From: Chloroflexota bacterium
GTDB taxonomy: Bacteria; Chloroflexota; Dehalococcoidia; Lucifugimonadales; Lucifugimonadaceae
Direction of reading: 5' to 3'
Length of the DNA: 12,597 nucleotides
Assembly: GCA_029262715.1 (NCBI GenBank)
Contig: JAJCYX010000448.1
Location: forward strand, 1 to 12,597
In this document: positions 8,801-12,597 of the stretch, piece by piece
Position numbering within the stretch: position 1 is the first letter of the stretch
Layout of the letters: each line of letters begins with the position of its first letter
Notes under the pieces: generated by a model
What the model was told of the DNA's origin: nothing
Seen by the model: only the letters and a program-made list of their open reading frames with translations
The model's database searches: none
Made by a program: the position numbers and the translations under genes

Positions 8801-8997
8801 CCACGACTTACTTCCGAGTGACTCGTGTCGGTGATCTGTGGACGGTTGAGCGGTCAATTGACGGAACTGTCTACCAGATGGTCGCATCGTTTACTCGAGT
8901 GTTCACGGTGAGCGAAATTGGCGTCTACGCTGGAAACGTTGGGTCGCCGACTCATGTCAGCATTGTTGACTACTTCAGGGACGTTTCCGCCCCGTAG
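2809..8997 (+). CDS. Giant exported modular protein: lectin-like modules alternating with cadherin/Ig-like cassettes (2062 aa)
   Basis: Residues 1-42 form a Sec-type signal peptide (RRPGLRR, then a hydrophobic core, then a Ser/Ala-rich cleavage region). The order after it is: concanavalin-like module L1 (46-234), cassette 1 (242-610), L2 (611-802), cassette 2 (808-1176), an Ig-like domain (about 1177-1284), a different concanavalin-like domain (1285-about 1490), cassette 3 (1498-1866), and L3 (1867-2060). Each cassette is four cadherin/VCBS-like domains, A-B-A'-B', with Asp-rich NDxDxxGDPLT or GTDxxxDPLT motifs that may bind calcium. No enzyme active site, sortase signal, PEP-CTERM or C-terminal membrane anchor is seen. 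The likely role is a secreted or surface fibre binding carbohydrate or particles (inferred). An in-frame TAG at 2803 limits the start. GTG at 2809 is the outer choice; TTG at 2815 has the better-placed Shine-Dalgarno (GAGAGTGAT) and may be the true start. Confidence 0.9.
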   Translation: MILSNVLVNRRPGLRRTFLASVAIALTGLLFLQSAPSLSGNSPAGITSDEFDGGSLAPAWTFVNPLGDGSFILGGGAISITAPAGVNHDVWKSGVNAPRIMQSVSDGDFEIEAKFDSDVTQKFQLQGILVKGPAENYIRFGNYFNGSRTKAIVAAVNPPSSTQTIYHANTTSSSVSYLRLTRAGDLWTFERSIDGTNWTVLTSFSRVFTLAEIGVYAGNVGTPPHTAIVDYFRDTAVSASQPIAVDDVYLVNEDTTLNVAAAGVLTNDSDPEGDPLTAVIETGAANGAVTLNSDGSFSYVPDANFNGADSFTYTAADAGSSSTPATVSLTVNAVNDTPVATAQSVSTEQDTQLAVTLTGTDADNDPLTFAVVTGPANGVLSGTAPDLIYTPTPGVFGPDSFTFTASDLVSTSVEATVSITVFETNDAPVAFPDAYITDEDVVKIEAAPGVLFNDTDAEGDPLTAELVTGTSNGAVVLNADGSFSYTPNANYNGPDSFTYVARDASEASLPVAVALTVNPVNDAPVATPQAVSTDADTAVGITLDGTDTESDPLTYAVTTSPANGVITGTEPNITYTPSAGYIGPDSFEFTASDAGGPSTPATVTITVNSPGLLFSDEFDGTTLSPAWTFLDPVGDGTMSVGGGAVSLTAPGGTNHDVWSSGIAAPRIMQQVEDGDFQVEVKYDSSVSEKFQLQGILVKQDENTYLRIGNYYSGTRIKSIAALITLSPKNVQVLHSTTVTPSPTSYLRLARSGDLWTFERSIDGVNWTTLASFPQPFVVTEIGVYAGNVGVPAHTAVIDYFRDVTPVAATALDDAYGTDEDVTLNVSAPGVLANDTHPNGFPLTAVLQSGTSSGSLTLNADGSFTYGPNLHFNGVDSFTYRASDGTGSSNVVTVTLTINPINDVPVVQDAAVILEQDASVPVMLTGTDADNDPLTFTIETPPANGDLTGTAPNLTYTPDAGYFGPDSFTYSATDGPSTSNVGTVSITVFELNENPVAVNDAYSVDEDISLNVVAPGVLDNDTDLDGDPLTAELVTSTSNGSLTLNADGSFTYNPNSQFNGVDSFTYVSRDVIGVSPSATVTITVNSVNDAPIATPQAVSVDADVSTGITLGATDVENDPLTYVVTVQPTNGTLSGAAPNLVYTPDPGYIGSDSLMFTASDATDTSAPATVDISVRDPEDPIITFWYGKNQKFNNVGRPQIWVDVIGNVVDPDGIVSLSYTLNGGPSKSMGIGADARRLHKPGDFNVQLLFDELSLGDNIVVVTALDSLGNSAQETATLEYLGRSFWPENYSTDWSSAQTVQDAIQPVDGQWALGPGGLNNIGTSGYDRLLAIGDMSWSDYTATIPVTVHGRNPAGNLCCGLGIIIRWQGHTNEPFVCQQPKCGWEPYGNHVWYDWEAGGGESSAFANSAPNLQDSTGLVLQNGVPYFIKVEAETIGTDSYYRKKVWEQADPEPAEWMVEVVRNENSLPNGSLLLIAHHIDVTYGDIQITRIGTSSNSTPVAVDDSYVTLEDNTLNVSAPGILGNDTDAETDPLTVVLVSSPANGSLTIQEDGSFTYVPNANFGGSDSFSYRAADLNGTSNVRVVSLDVTPVNDVPTVEDLSLFVEKNTLGPATLIATDPDSGSLTYAITNPPTHGTLSGTAPNLTYTPDTDYVGPDSFTYTASDQTSTSTPGIATILVFQPTEAPVSAPDAYSVDEDVVLVVPALGVLANDTDPDGDPLTAELQSSTSNGALTLNSDGSFTYTPDAEFSGVDSFTYLARDAFKASAIVAVTITVNSVNDVPVAISQAVVTDSDVALAIVLTGTDIENDPLSFDVVTNPANGVLTGSAPNLVYTPAPGYIGLDSFTFTASDAGDTSPAATVDILVRDPGLILSDEFDGTSLSPVWTFVNPLGDGSMSVDGGAVSITSPGGINHDVWSNGVNAPRIMQQIDDIDFSVEAKFDSEVSEKFQLQGIIVRQADDTYLRIGNYYSGSTVKSIIAEVNPTTNSKQVLSSSTVTASATTYFRVTRVGDLWTVERSIDGTVYQMVASFTRVFTVSEIGVYAGNVGSPTHVSIVDYFRDVSAP
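2944..3510 (+). repeat. Lectin-like module L1 (DUF1349/concanavalin A-like)
   Basis: First of three homologous modules of about 190 residues. Shared motifs in order: SDEFDG, a PLGDGS turn, NHDVW, APRIMQ, KFQLQGI, GDLWT.ERSIDG, IGVYAGNVG and DYFRD. The GDLWT-SIDG hairpin and the beta-rich pattern resemble DUF1349/LamG-type jelly-roll domains that bind sugars in many secreted bacterial proteins. Fold assignment is by motif pattern, not by a search. Confidence 0.7.
3532..4638 (+). repeat. Cassette 1 of the 1107-bp higher-order repeat (A1-B1-A2-B2)
   Basis: Four cadherin/Ig-like domains of 96, 90, 96 and 87 residues. Type A domains (residues 242-337 and 428-523) carry DEDxxL, GVLxND(S/T)D and DGSFSY. 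Type B domains (338-427 and 524-610) carry the pattern Q-x-V-S-T, GTDxxxDPLT, PANG and YTP. Lengths match cassettes 2 and 3 exactly. Confidence 0.85.
4639..5214 (+). repeat. Lectin-like module L2
   Basis: Residues 611-802, homologous to L1 and L3, with SDEFDG, NHDVW, APRIMQ, KFQLQGI, GDLWTFERSIDG, IGVYAGNVG and DYFRD all intact. It joins cassettes 1 and 2 with almost no linker before it and about five residues (TPVAA-like) after it. Confidence 0.7.
5230..6336 (+). repeat. Cassette 2 of the 1107-bp higher-order repeat (A3-B3-A4-B4)
   Basis: Residues 808-1176, split 96+90+96+87 as in cassette 1. A3 is the odd member: its Asp-rich loop reads NDTHPNGFPLT instead of NDTDxxGDPLT, losing acidic residues expected for calcium binding. 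Nucleotide divergence from the other cassettes is high at third codon positions, so the duplication is old. Confidence 0.85.
6337..7299 (+). other. Unique Ig-like plus concanavalin-like insert in the giant protein
   Basis: Residues about 1177-1497 break the lectin/cassette pattern. The first part, to about 1284, is Ig-like, with a SLSYTLNGG strand and a terminal ALDSLGNSAQ strand. The second part (1285-1490) is beta-rich and Trp-rich, with YDRLLAIGDMSW, GIIIRWQGH and YYRKKVWEQ segments suggesting a concanavalin/LamG-like fold unrelated in detail to L1-L3. All four cysteines I found in the 2062-residue protein are here (1357, 1358, 1376, 1380). I recall similar Ig + jelly-roll pairs travelling together in other environmental secreted proteins, but this is memory, not a search. 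Confidence 0.55.
7300..8406 (+). repeat. Cassette 3 of the 1107-bp higher-order repeat (A5-B5-A6-B6)
   Basis: Residues 1498-1866, again 96+90+96+87. B5 has a degenerate acidic loop (ATDPDSGSLTY where others have GTDxxxDPLT) and a divergent start without the Gln-x-Val motif. A6 and B6 stay close to A4 and B4, showing that position-matched domains are more alike than neighbours within a cassette. Confidence 0.85.
8407..8994 (+). repeat. Lectin-like module L3, at the extreme C-terminus
   Basis: Residues 1867-2062, homologous to L1 and L2, with SDEFDG, NHDVW, APRIMQ, KFQLQGI, SIDG, IGVYAGNVG and DYFRD. The protein stops three to four residues after DYFRD, so the module is the free C-terminal end with no anchor or sorting signal behind it. 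Confidence 0.7.
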
Positions 8998-9350
8998 TCG
9001 CTGGCTAGTGATGATCTGCGTGTGCCGACGATATGCCGGGTGCATAGACGTCAGTTAGCGGCTGTTGGCCTGCCGGCCTCAGGTGTATCGCTCATCTTCC
9101 CAGATGCAAGTTCTTCGCCTTTGTTCGTGCGTGCGCCCTGTTTCCGCGGACTCTATGGAGCTTACGGTGTTGAGGCCATGCGCCAGTCACGCTTTCGACA
9201 GTTCCTATACAGCTCTTCAGCCTCCATTTGGCAAGCAGCCGATGACTGACCTGAGACGAGCCTGAAGCAAGATCGGCCAATCTCGGCGCGCCCGGCTCTG
9301 CGAACTCTTTTAGTGAGTACGTACACAATAGATTGGAGTCTGCATCAACA

Positions 9351-9379
9351 TTGAAATTCGTGGCTCTGCGGACAATATT
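9351..9379 (+). promoter_or_regulatory. Weak sigma-70-type promoter candidate for the glycosyltransferase
   Basis: TTGAAA at 9351-9356 (5 of 6 to the -35 consensus) is followed after exactly 17 bp by AATATT at 9374-9379 (4 of 6 to the -10). It would give a leader of about 140 nt before the glycosyltransferase start. Matches of this quality also arise by chance. Confidence 0.25.
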
Positions 9380-9501
9380 GAGCGTGGTGCGGGACTGTTA
9401 CCCGAACGCTGTGAAATCCACGGATATCTAACTCTGTCCGGAGCCACATTTCGTGCCGGCAGGTAGGGCGCTGAAGGATCCTCGCAACAGAGCTGTCTTG
9501 A

Positions 9502-9519
9502 GAACCGTTGGGAACCGTT
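9502..9519. repeat. 10-bp-phased direct repeat GAACCGTT upstream of the glycosyltransferase
   Basis: GAACCGTT occurs at 9502-9509 and again at 9512-9519, one helical turn apart, ending 7 bases before the ATG. Such phasing could suit a regulator binding one face of DNA, but it may also be chance. Confidence 0.4.
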
Positions 9520-9526
9520 CAATCAT

Positions 9527-10687
9527 ATGAATAATCGCCCTGTGAATGTCATGCATACCCTGAGCAACCTGCACACCGGGGGTGCTGCGCGGCTGCTTCT
9601 GCAGAACATCACCGCTATCGGCCAGGAGCGAGTAAACAACTCAGTCTGCTACTTCACTCCGAAGCACGACCTGCTGGACCAGTACATGCAGATCGGTGTC
9701 ACACCGACATATCTTGGCCACACTGGTAGACTCCAGACTGCCCGCACATTCTGGCGATTTATCAAGCTGCTTCGTAACCTGAATATTGATGTAATACATG
9801 CGAATCACCCTATTGACAAATCGTACGCAATTATCGCAGGTCGCATTTTAAGTATTCCGGTGGTGATGACTATCCACGATACCTACCCGAGAAGCCTTGC
9901 TGCGAAGGGTGGCGGAAAGTTTCGGGTCGTAGGTATGTCCCTACTTGAACGGCTCGGTGTTGAACGCTATGTCGCCGTTTCTAAGGCTGTAGAAAAGCTT
10001 CACAGCACCGAGTACAAGAGACCTATCAGGAAGTTTACTGTCGTCTATTCTGGGCTAACTAATCCGAGCCGATATATTGATAATACCGACGATGATCCAG
10101 CAGCCATAAAAACAGCACTAGGAATAGCTGATAAATGGCCCGTAATTATCAATGTTGGTAGGCTGCAATCTGTCAAAGGCCAGGTGCATCTGGCTCGCAT
10201 GATGCCGGCCGTTGTTGCCAAGTGGCCGGGTGCTCACGTGCTCATCGCCGGTGAAGGCCCTGAACGCCAGGCGCTGGAGAAGGCGATTGCGGCGGAGAAG
10301 ATGGAGCAGCACATAACGCTCCTGGGCGACAGGACAGATGTGCTGGAACTGCTGAAAGCGTCCGATCTCTTCGTATTTCCTAGCCTGCGAGAAGCGCTGC
10401 CAATGGCGGTTATCGAAGCAATGGCGGTCGGTCTTCCCGTTGTAGCCTCAAACACTGGTGGGCTTCCCGAACTGGTGAGGAAAGGCGAAAACGGCCTGAT
10501 TGTGGAGCCCGGTGATGCGGATGGACTGGCAGAGGCGATTATCTCGATTCTTGATACCGAAGATAGGGGCCGCTCAATTGGTCTGCGAGGGCAGGAGCGG
10601 GTCCTGAGTGAGTTCGATGCAACACGAGTTGCCGATCAACTGGTGTCCATCTACCGGGAAGCGGTCGGCTGGGACGCAGCTGATTAG
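9527..10687 (+). CDS. GT4-family glycosyltransferase (GT-B fold)
   Basis: The protein is 386 residues, a normal length for GT4. The N-terminal acceptor half has TGGAARL at about 17-23, VIHANHP at 89-95 and MTIHD at 114-118. The C-terminal nucleotide-sugar half opens with INVGRL-x2-VKG (208-218), then VLIAGEGPE (238-246), and the signature E-x7-E at E289-E297 inside SLREALPMAVIEAMA, then GGLPE and GLIVEPGD. R212 and K217 are the usual donor-phosphate contacts in this family. It should transfer a sugar from a nucleotide donor to a lipid-linked or polysaccharide acceptor at the cytoplasmic membrane face. Donor and acceptor cannot be told. ATG at 9527 is the first in-frame start; its ribosome site is weak (GGGA about 12 bases upstream). 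Its stop overlaps the end of the opposing flippase gene by 4 bp. Confidence 0.93.
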   Translation: MNNRPVNVMHTLSNLHTGGAARLLLQNITAIGQERVNNSVCYFTPKHDLLDQYMQIGVTPTYLGHTGRLQTARTFWRFIKLLRNLNIDVIHANHPIDKSYAIIAGRILSIPVVMTIHDTYPRSLAAKGGGKFRVVGMSLLERLGVERYVAVSKAVEKLHSTEYKRPIRKFTVVYSGLTNPSRYIDNTDDDPAAIKTALGIADKWPVIINVGRLQSVKGQVHLARMMPAVVAKWPGAHVLIAGEGPERQALEKAIAAEKMEQHITLLGDRTDVLELLKASDLFVFPSLREALPMAVIEAMAVGLPVVASNTGGLPELVRKGENGLIVEPGDADGLAEAIISILDTEDRGRSIGLRGQERVLSEFDATRVADQLVSIYREAVGWDAAD

Positions 10688-12189
10688 GCCGTAGCCGGTT
10701 TCGATTTGCGTTTGCGAGAGAACGCAGCAACCAGGAACTGGAACGGGCCTTTCCGCGCCGTGAACCACAGCCCTGCGGCGACTGCGCCGTAGATTGCTAC
10801 GAACATCACAGCTCCCACGATTGTGGTCACCAGATTGCTCATGTCGATACTGTCGATTGCGTAGAGCGGCAGAGCGGTTGCCGCGGCCAGTATCAGGCCG
10901 GGTAGGAACGCCTTTGCCATATGCCGGAACCTGATTCCCAGCCAGTAGCGCCACGATGCCAGCATGATGAGGCTGGCAATCCCATAGCTCAGGGCCATAG
11001 CGGATCCAGCGCCTTGCAGACCCCAGGCATCAGAGAACAGCGGCATTGTGATCAGCATTGTGATGAGTGCCACAACGATTGCGCCTGCTGACGCTTTCGG
11101 CACTCCGTACGCAACTAGCGGAATGGCTCCAAGTTCAACAATCGTCATCGGTATGGCCGCTGCAATAAGGACACGGGTTACGTCAATTGCACCGGTCCAC
11201 TGATCACCAAGGATCACTGGAACGAACTCTTCAACGAGAATTGACGATGTTGCCGCAATTGGAATGATCACTGACATGCTCAGTTCGAGCGTTGAGAGCG
11301 ATTTCCTTCTCAATTCAGTTATGTTGGCCTGTAGCGTTGAAAGGGCCGGATAGCCGACTCGAACGCCCACCCTTCCAAGCTCCCTAACGGGGTTCAGGGA
11401 GAATCGGTCCGAGACCGTGTAGAAGCCGAGTGCCATGGTTCCCAGGACTTTGGCGACTATCAGTCTGTCCAACTGGTGAATCAGTTGGAGCGTCATGGCG
11501 GTCAGGGACAGCCAGCGGGCGAACTTGAACATTGCGACAGCCTCAGCCTTTTTGAACTCGAGCCGAGGCATGTACGGGTAGACGATGTATGAGATGGCGA
11601 CGAGCGATACCGACCGTGCGAGTGCGCCCCAGACGAGCGCCCAGACGGTGCCAAGCGTGAAGGCGAGGATGATGGTCACTATGCTCTCGAGGAACGTCGA
11701 GCCGAGAGTGATCGCCATCTCGTCTCGCACCCTCAACTGCCGTCTCAGATAGACGATTCCGATATTTTTGAGACCGAGAATCGCGAAGATGCCTGCCAGT
11801 GACTGGAGAATTGGAGTCGCTTCTGGCGTGTTGAGAAATCCGGCAATGCTGGATGCTGCTGTAAAAAGGATTCCAGCGATCAGAAGGTTCTTGACCAGCT
11901 CGATCGTCCAGACGGTGTTGAGCAGGTGGCTGATGTCGCCTTGTCGTTGAACGAGCGAGCCAAGGAATCCGGTCACGGCGAAGAGCTGTGAGACGGCAAG
12001 AGCCGAGATAGCGACGCCCATCAGGCCGAAATCGTCCGGCGCAAGGAGGCGCGCAAGGACCAGGATTCTTGCGAATCCGATGATCTGCTGTGCGAAACGA
12101 GCGAATATGACCCAGACCGTAGCGGAAGATGCGCGGCTGCTGAGGCTGCGTTCTTCTGGCGGTTGCGCCGGGCTAGTATCTTCGACCAA
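10684..12189 (-). CDS. Polysaccharide flippase, Wzx/MOP superfamily (Polysacc_synt_3-like)
   Basis: The protein is 501 residues, the usual size for the family. About 12-14 hydrophobic segments run through it. It opens with an amphipathic segment (RFAQQIIGFARILVLARLLAP-like), followed by a DDFGLMGVA motif, typical of O-antigen/exopolysaccharide export proteins. The mid-protein LDRLIVAKVLG-x-MALGFYTV motif is also typical of this family. The C-terminus is short, cytoplasmic and Arg/Lys-rich. It should move lipid-linked glycan units across the cytoplasmic membrane. The start is TTG at 12189, chosen because a clear AAGGA stands 6 bases upstream and there is no better-placed ATG. The gene converges with the glycosyltransferase; both would serve the same glycan pathway. 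Substrate is unknown. Confidence 0.92.
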   Translation of the reverse strand: MVEDTSPAQPPEERSLSSRASSATVWVIFARFAQQIIGFARILVLARLLAPDDFGLMGVAISALAVSQLFAVTGFLGSLVQRQGDISHLLNTVWTIELVKNLLIAGILFTAASSIAGFLNTPEATPILQSLAGIFAILGLKNIGIVYLRRQLRVRDEMAITLGSTFLESIVTIILAFTLGTVWALVWGALARSVSLVAISYIVYPYMPRLEFKKAEAVAMFKFARWLSLTAMTLQLIHQLDRLIVAKVLGTMALGFYTVSDRFSLNPVRELGRVGVRVGYPALSTLQANITELRRKSLSTLELSMSVIIPIAATSSILVEEFVPVILGDQWTGAIDVTRVLIAAAIPMTIVELGAIPLVAYGVPKASAGAIVVALITMLITMPLFSDAWGLQGAGSAMALSYGIASLIMLASWRYWLGIRFRHMAKAFLPGLILAAATALPLYAIDSIDMSNLVTTIVGAVMFVAIYGAVAAGLWFTARKGPFQFLVAAFSRKRKSKPATA

Positions 12190-12194
12190 TTCGG

Positions 12195-12199
12195 TCCTT
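12195..12199 (-). promoter_or_regulatory. Shine-Dalgarno AAGGA deciding a TTG start
   Basis: On the minus strand AAGGA is followed by six bases (CCGAAT) and then TTG at 12189. This is the best ribosome site in the window and supports a TTG start for the flippase. Confidence 0.6.
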
Positions 12200-12229
12200 A
12201 CCGGTTACTGATGTCGTTCGGATCCCCAC

Positions 12230-12260
12230 GATCGGCCTGACGCTGGCGTGGCGACCGATC
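12230..12260 (-). repeat. Inverted repeat upstream of the flippase
   Basis: Read on the minus strand, GATCGGTC (12260-12253) can pair with GGCCGATC (12237-12230) as an 8-bp stem with one U-G wobble and a 15-nt loop. It lies between the stop of the upstream partial gene and the flippase start. No U-tract follows, so a terminator is doubtful; it could be an operator or a leader hairpin. Confidence 0.3.
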
Positions 12261-12358
12261 ACTACGGAACAGCGCCAATCGCTAGTGGTTGGTCTCTGGA
12301 TCTTGCGGGAGTATTAGTCTTGAAAAGATGGCAGATCGCAGTTGATTCGCACAGGTAA

Positions 12359-12597
12359 TTACCTGAGAAGCGGTATGCGTGAAGTCACTACGTATCTCAT
12401 CTCCCTCAACACTATGAACCGGCGTGTGGTGAGAAAGTAACGGGTTGACTGAACTGAAAGCAGCAGCTTCTTCCCGAATCCAAGCTCCGACCGCCTGATT
12501 GCTTTCAGATGTTTGAACAGCAGCGTGATGAAAGTCGGCTTGAACTCTTTGCGCTTCTCCTGATCCCACCACGATTCGTCACGACCCTTGCGCGCTG
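12359..12597 (-). CDS. C-terminal fragment of an unidentified protein (runs off the right edge)
   Basis: On the minus strand a frame open from the window edge runs 78 codons to TAA at 12361-12359. I prefer it to the overlapping 96-codon frame (12572-12282) because its codons favour G/C at third positions like the neighbouring genes and the peptide looks protein-like. It is strongly basic, starting ARKGRDESWWDQEKRKEF, followed by a Phe/Leu-rich helix-like stretch, and ends with SRIPLLR. There is no diagnostic motif left. It lies 169 bp upstream of the flippase on the same strand, so it may belong to the same transcription unit. A glycan-related function is possible from context only. Confidence 0.5.
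   Translation of the reverse strand, partial: ARKGRDESWWDQEKRKEFKPTFITLLFKHLKAIRRSELGFGKKLLLSVQSTRYFLTTRRFIVLREMRYVVTSRIPLLR

Larger units (their letters stand above)
8998..9526. other. Intergenic region, no convincing gene
   Basis: Short frames here (for example 9022-9249 and 9065-9265 plus, 9092-9328 minus) overlap one another, lack good ribosome sites and show no recognisable motif. I found no clear terminator behind the giant gene: GGCC-TGCC-GGCC near 9067-9078 is only a 4-bp stem. Small palindromes such as GTACGTAC (9317-9324) and AGGATCCT have no evident role. Confidence 0.5.

Noticed and set aside
2809..8997. A possible polysaccharide-degrading enzyme because of concanavalin/GH-like modules
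   Set aside because: No catalytic Glu/Asp motif of a known glycoside hydrolase family was recognisable; the modules look like binding domains.
9022..9328. Short frames of 66-78 codons in the gap after the giant gene
   Set aside because: Three overlapping frames on both strands, with no Shine-Dalgarno site and no recognisable features.
12282..12572. 96-codon minus-strand frame at the right end
   Set aside because: It overlaps a better frame that is open to the window edge, and its peptide and codon use do not look protein-like.

Overview
The window (about 55% GC by eye) looks like bacterial chromosome. The best lineage guess is Chloroflexota, of the SAR202/Dehalococcoidia type. This rests on the style of the first protein: Val-Pro-Pro-Thr stalk repeats, a fibronectin type III domain and a C-terminal pair of 'GWNLI' repeats. 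It is an inference from style only, because no rRNA or other phylogenetic marker is present. Several genes appear to start with TTG or GTG.

Layout: (1) 3-1265 (+) is the 3' part of a secreted-type stalk protein. (2) 1351-2130 (-) is a class I SAM-dependent methyltransferase, convergent with the first gene. (3) 2131-2808 is a long divergent intergenic region with a four-copy 12-bp tandem repeat and three consecutive hairpins, one capped by a GAAA tetraloop. (4) 2809-8997 (+) encodes a 2062-residue exported modular protein that takes up half the window. It has four concanavalin A-like (lectin-like) modules separated by three cassettes of cadherin/Ig-like domains. Each cassette is exactly 369 residues, built A-B-A'-B' with conserved sub-lengths 96+90+96+87. 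(5) 8998-9526 has no convincing gene, only a weak promoter candidate and a 10-bp-phased direct repeat. (6) 9527-10687 (+) is a GT4-type glycosyltransferase. (7) 10684-12189 (-) is a Wzx/MOP-type polysaccharide flippase; the two genes converge and their ends overlap by 4 bp. (8) 12359-12597 (-) is the C-terminal end of an unidentified gene that runs off the right edge.

Taken together the window reads as a cell-surface locus. A glycosyltransferase, a lipid-linked glycan flippase and a methyltransferase could build or decorate an exported polysaccharide, while two secreted modular proteins could be adhesins or particle-binding fibres. The functional link is inferred from proximity only. The most unusual element is the giant protein, with its indel-free higher-order repeat and the replacement of one lectin-like module by an unrelated Ig + concanavalin-like pair that holds the protein's only four cysteines. 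No mobile element, CRISPR array, tRNA or rRNA was seen.
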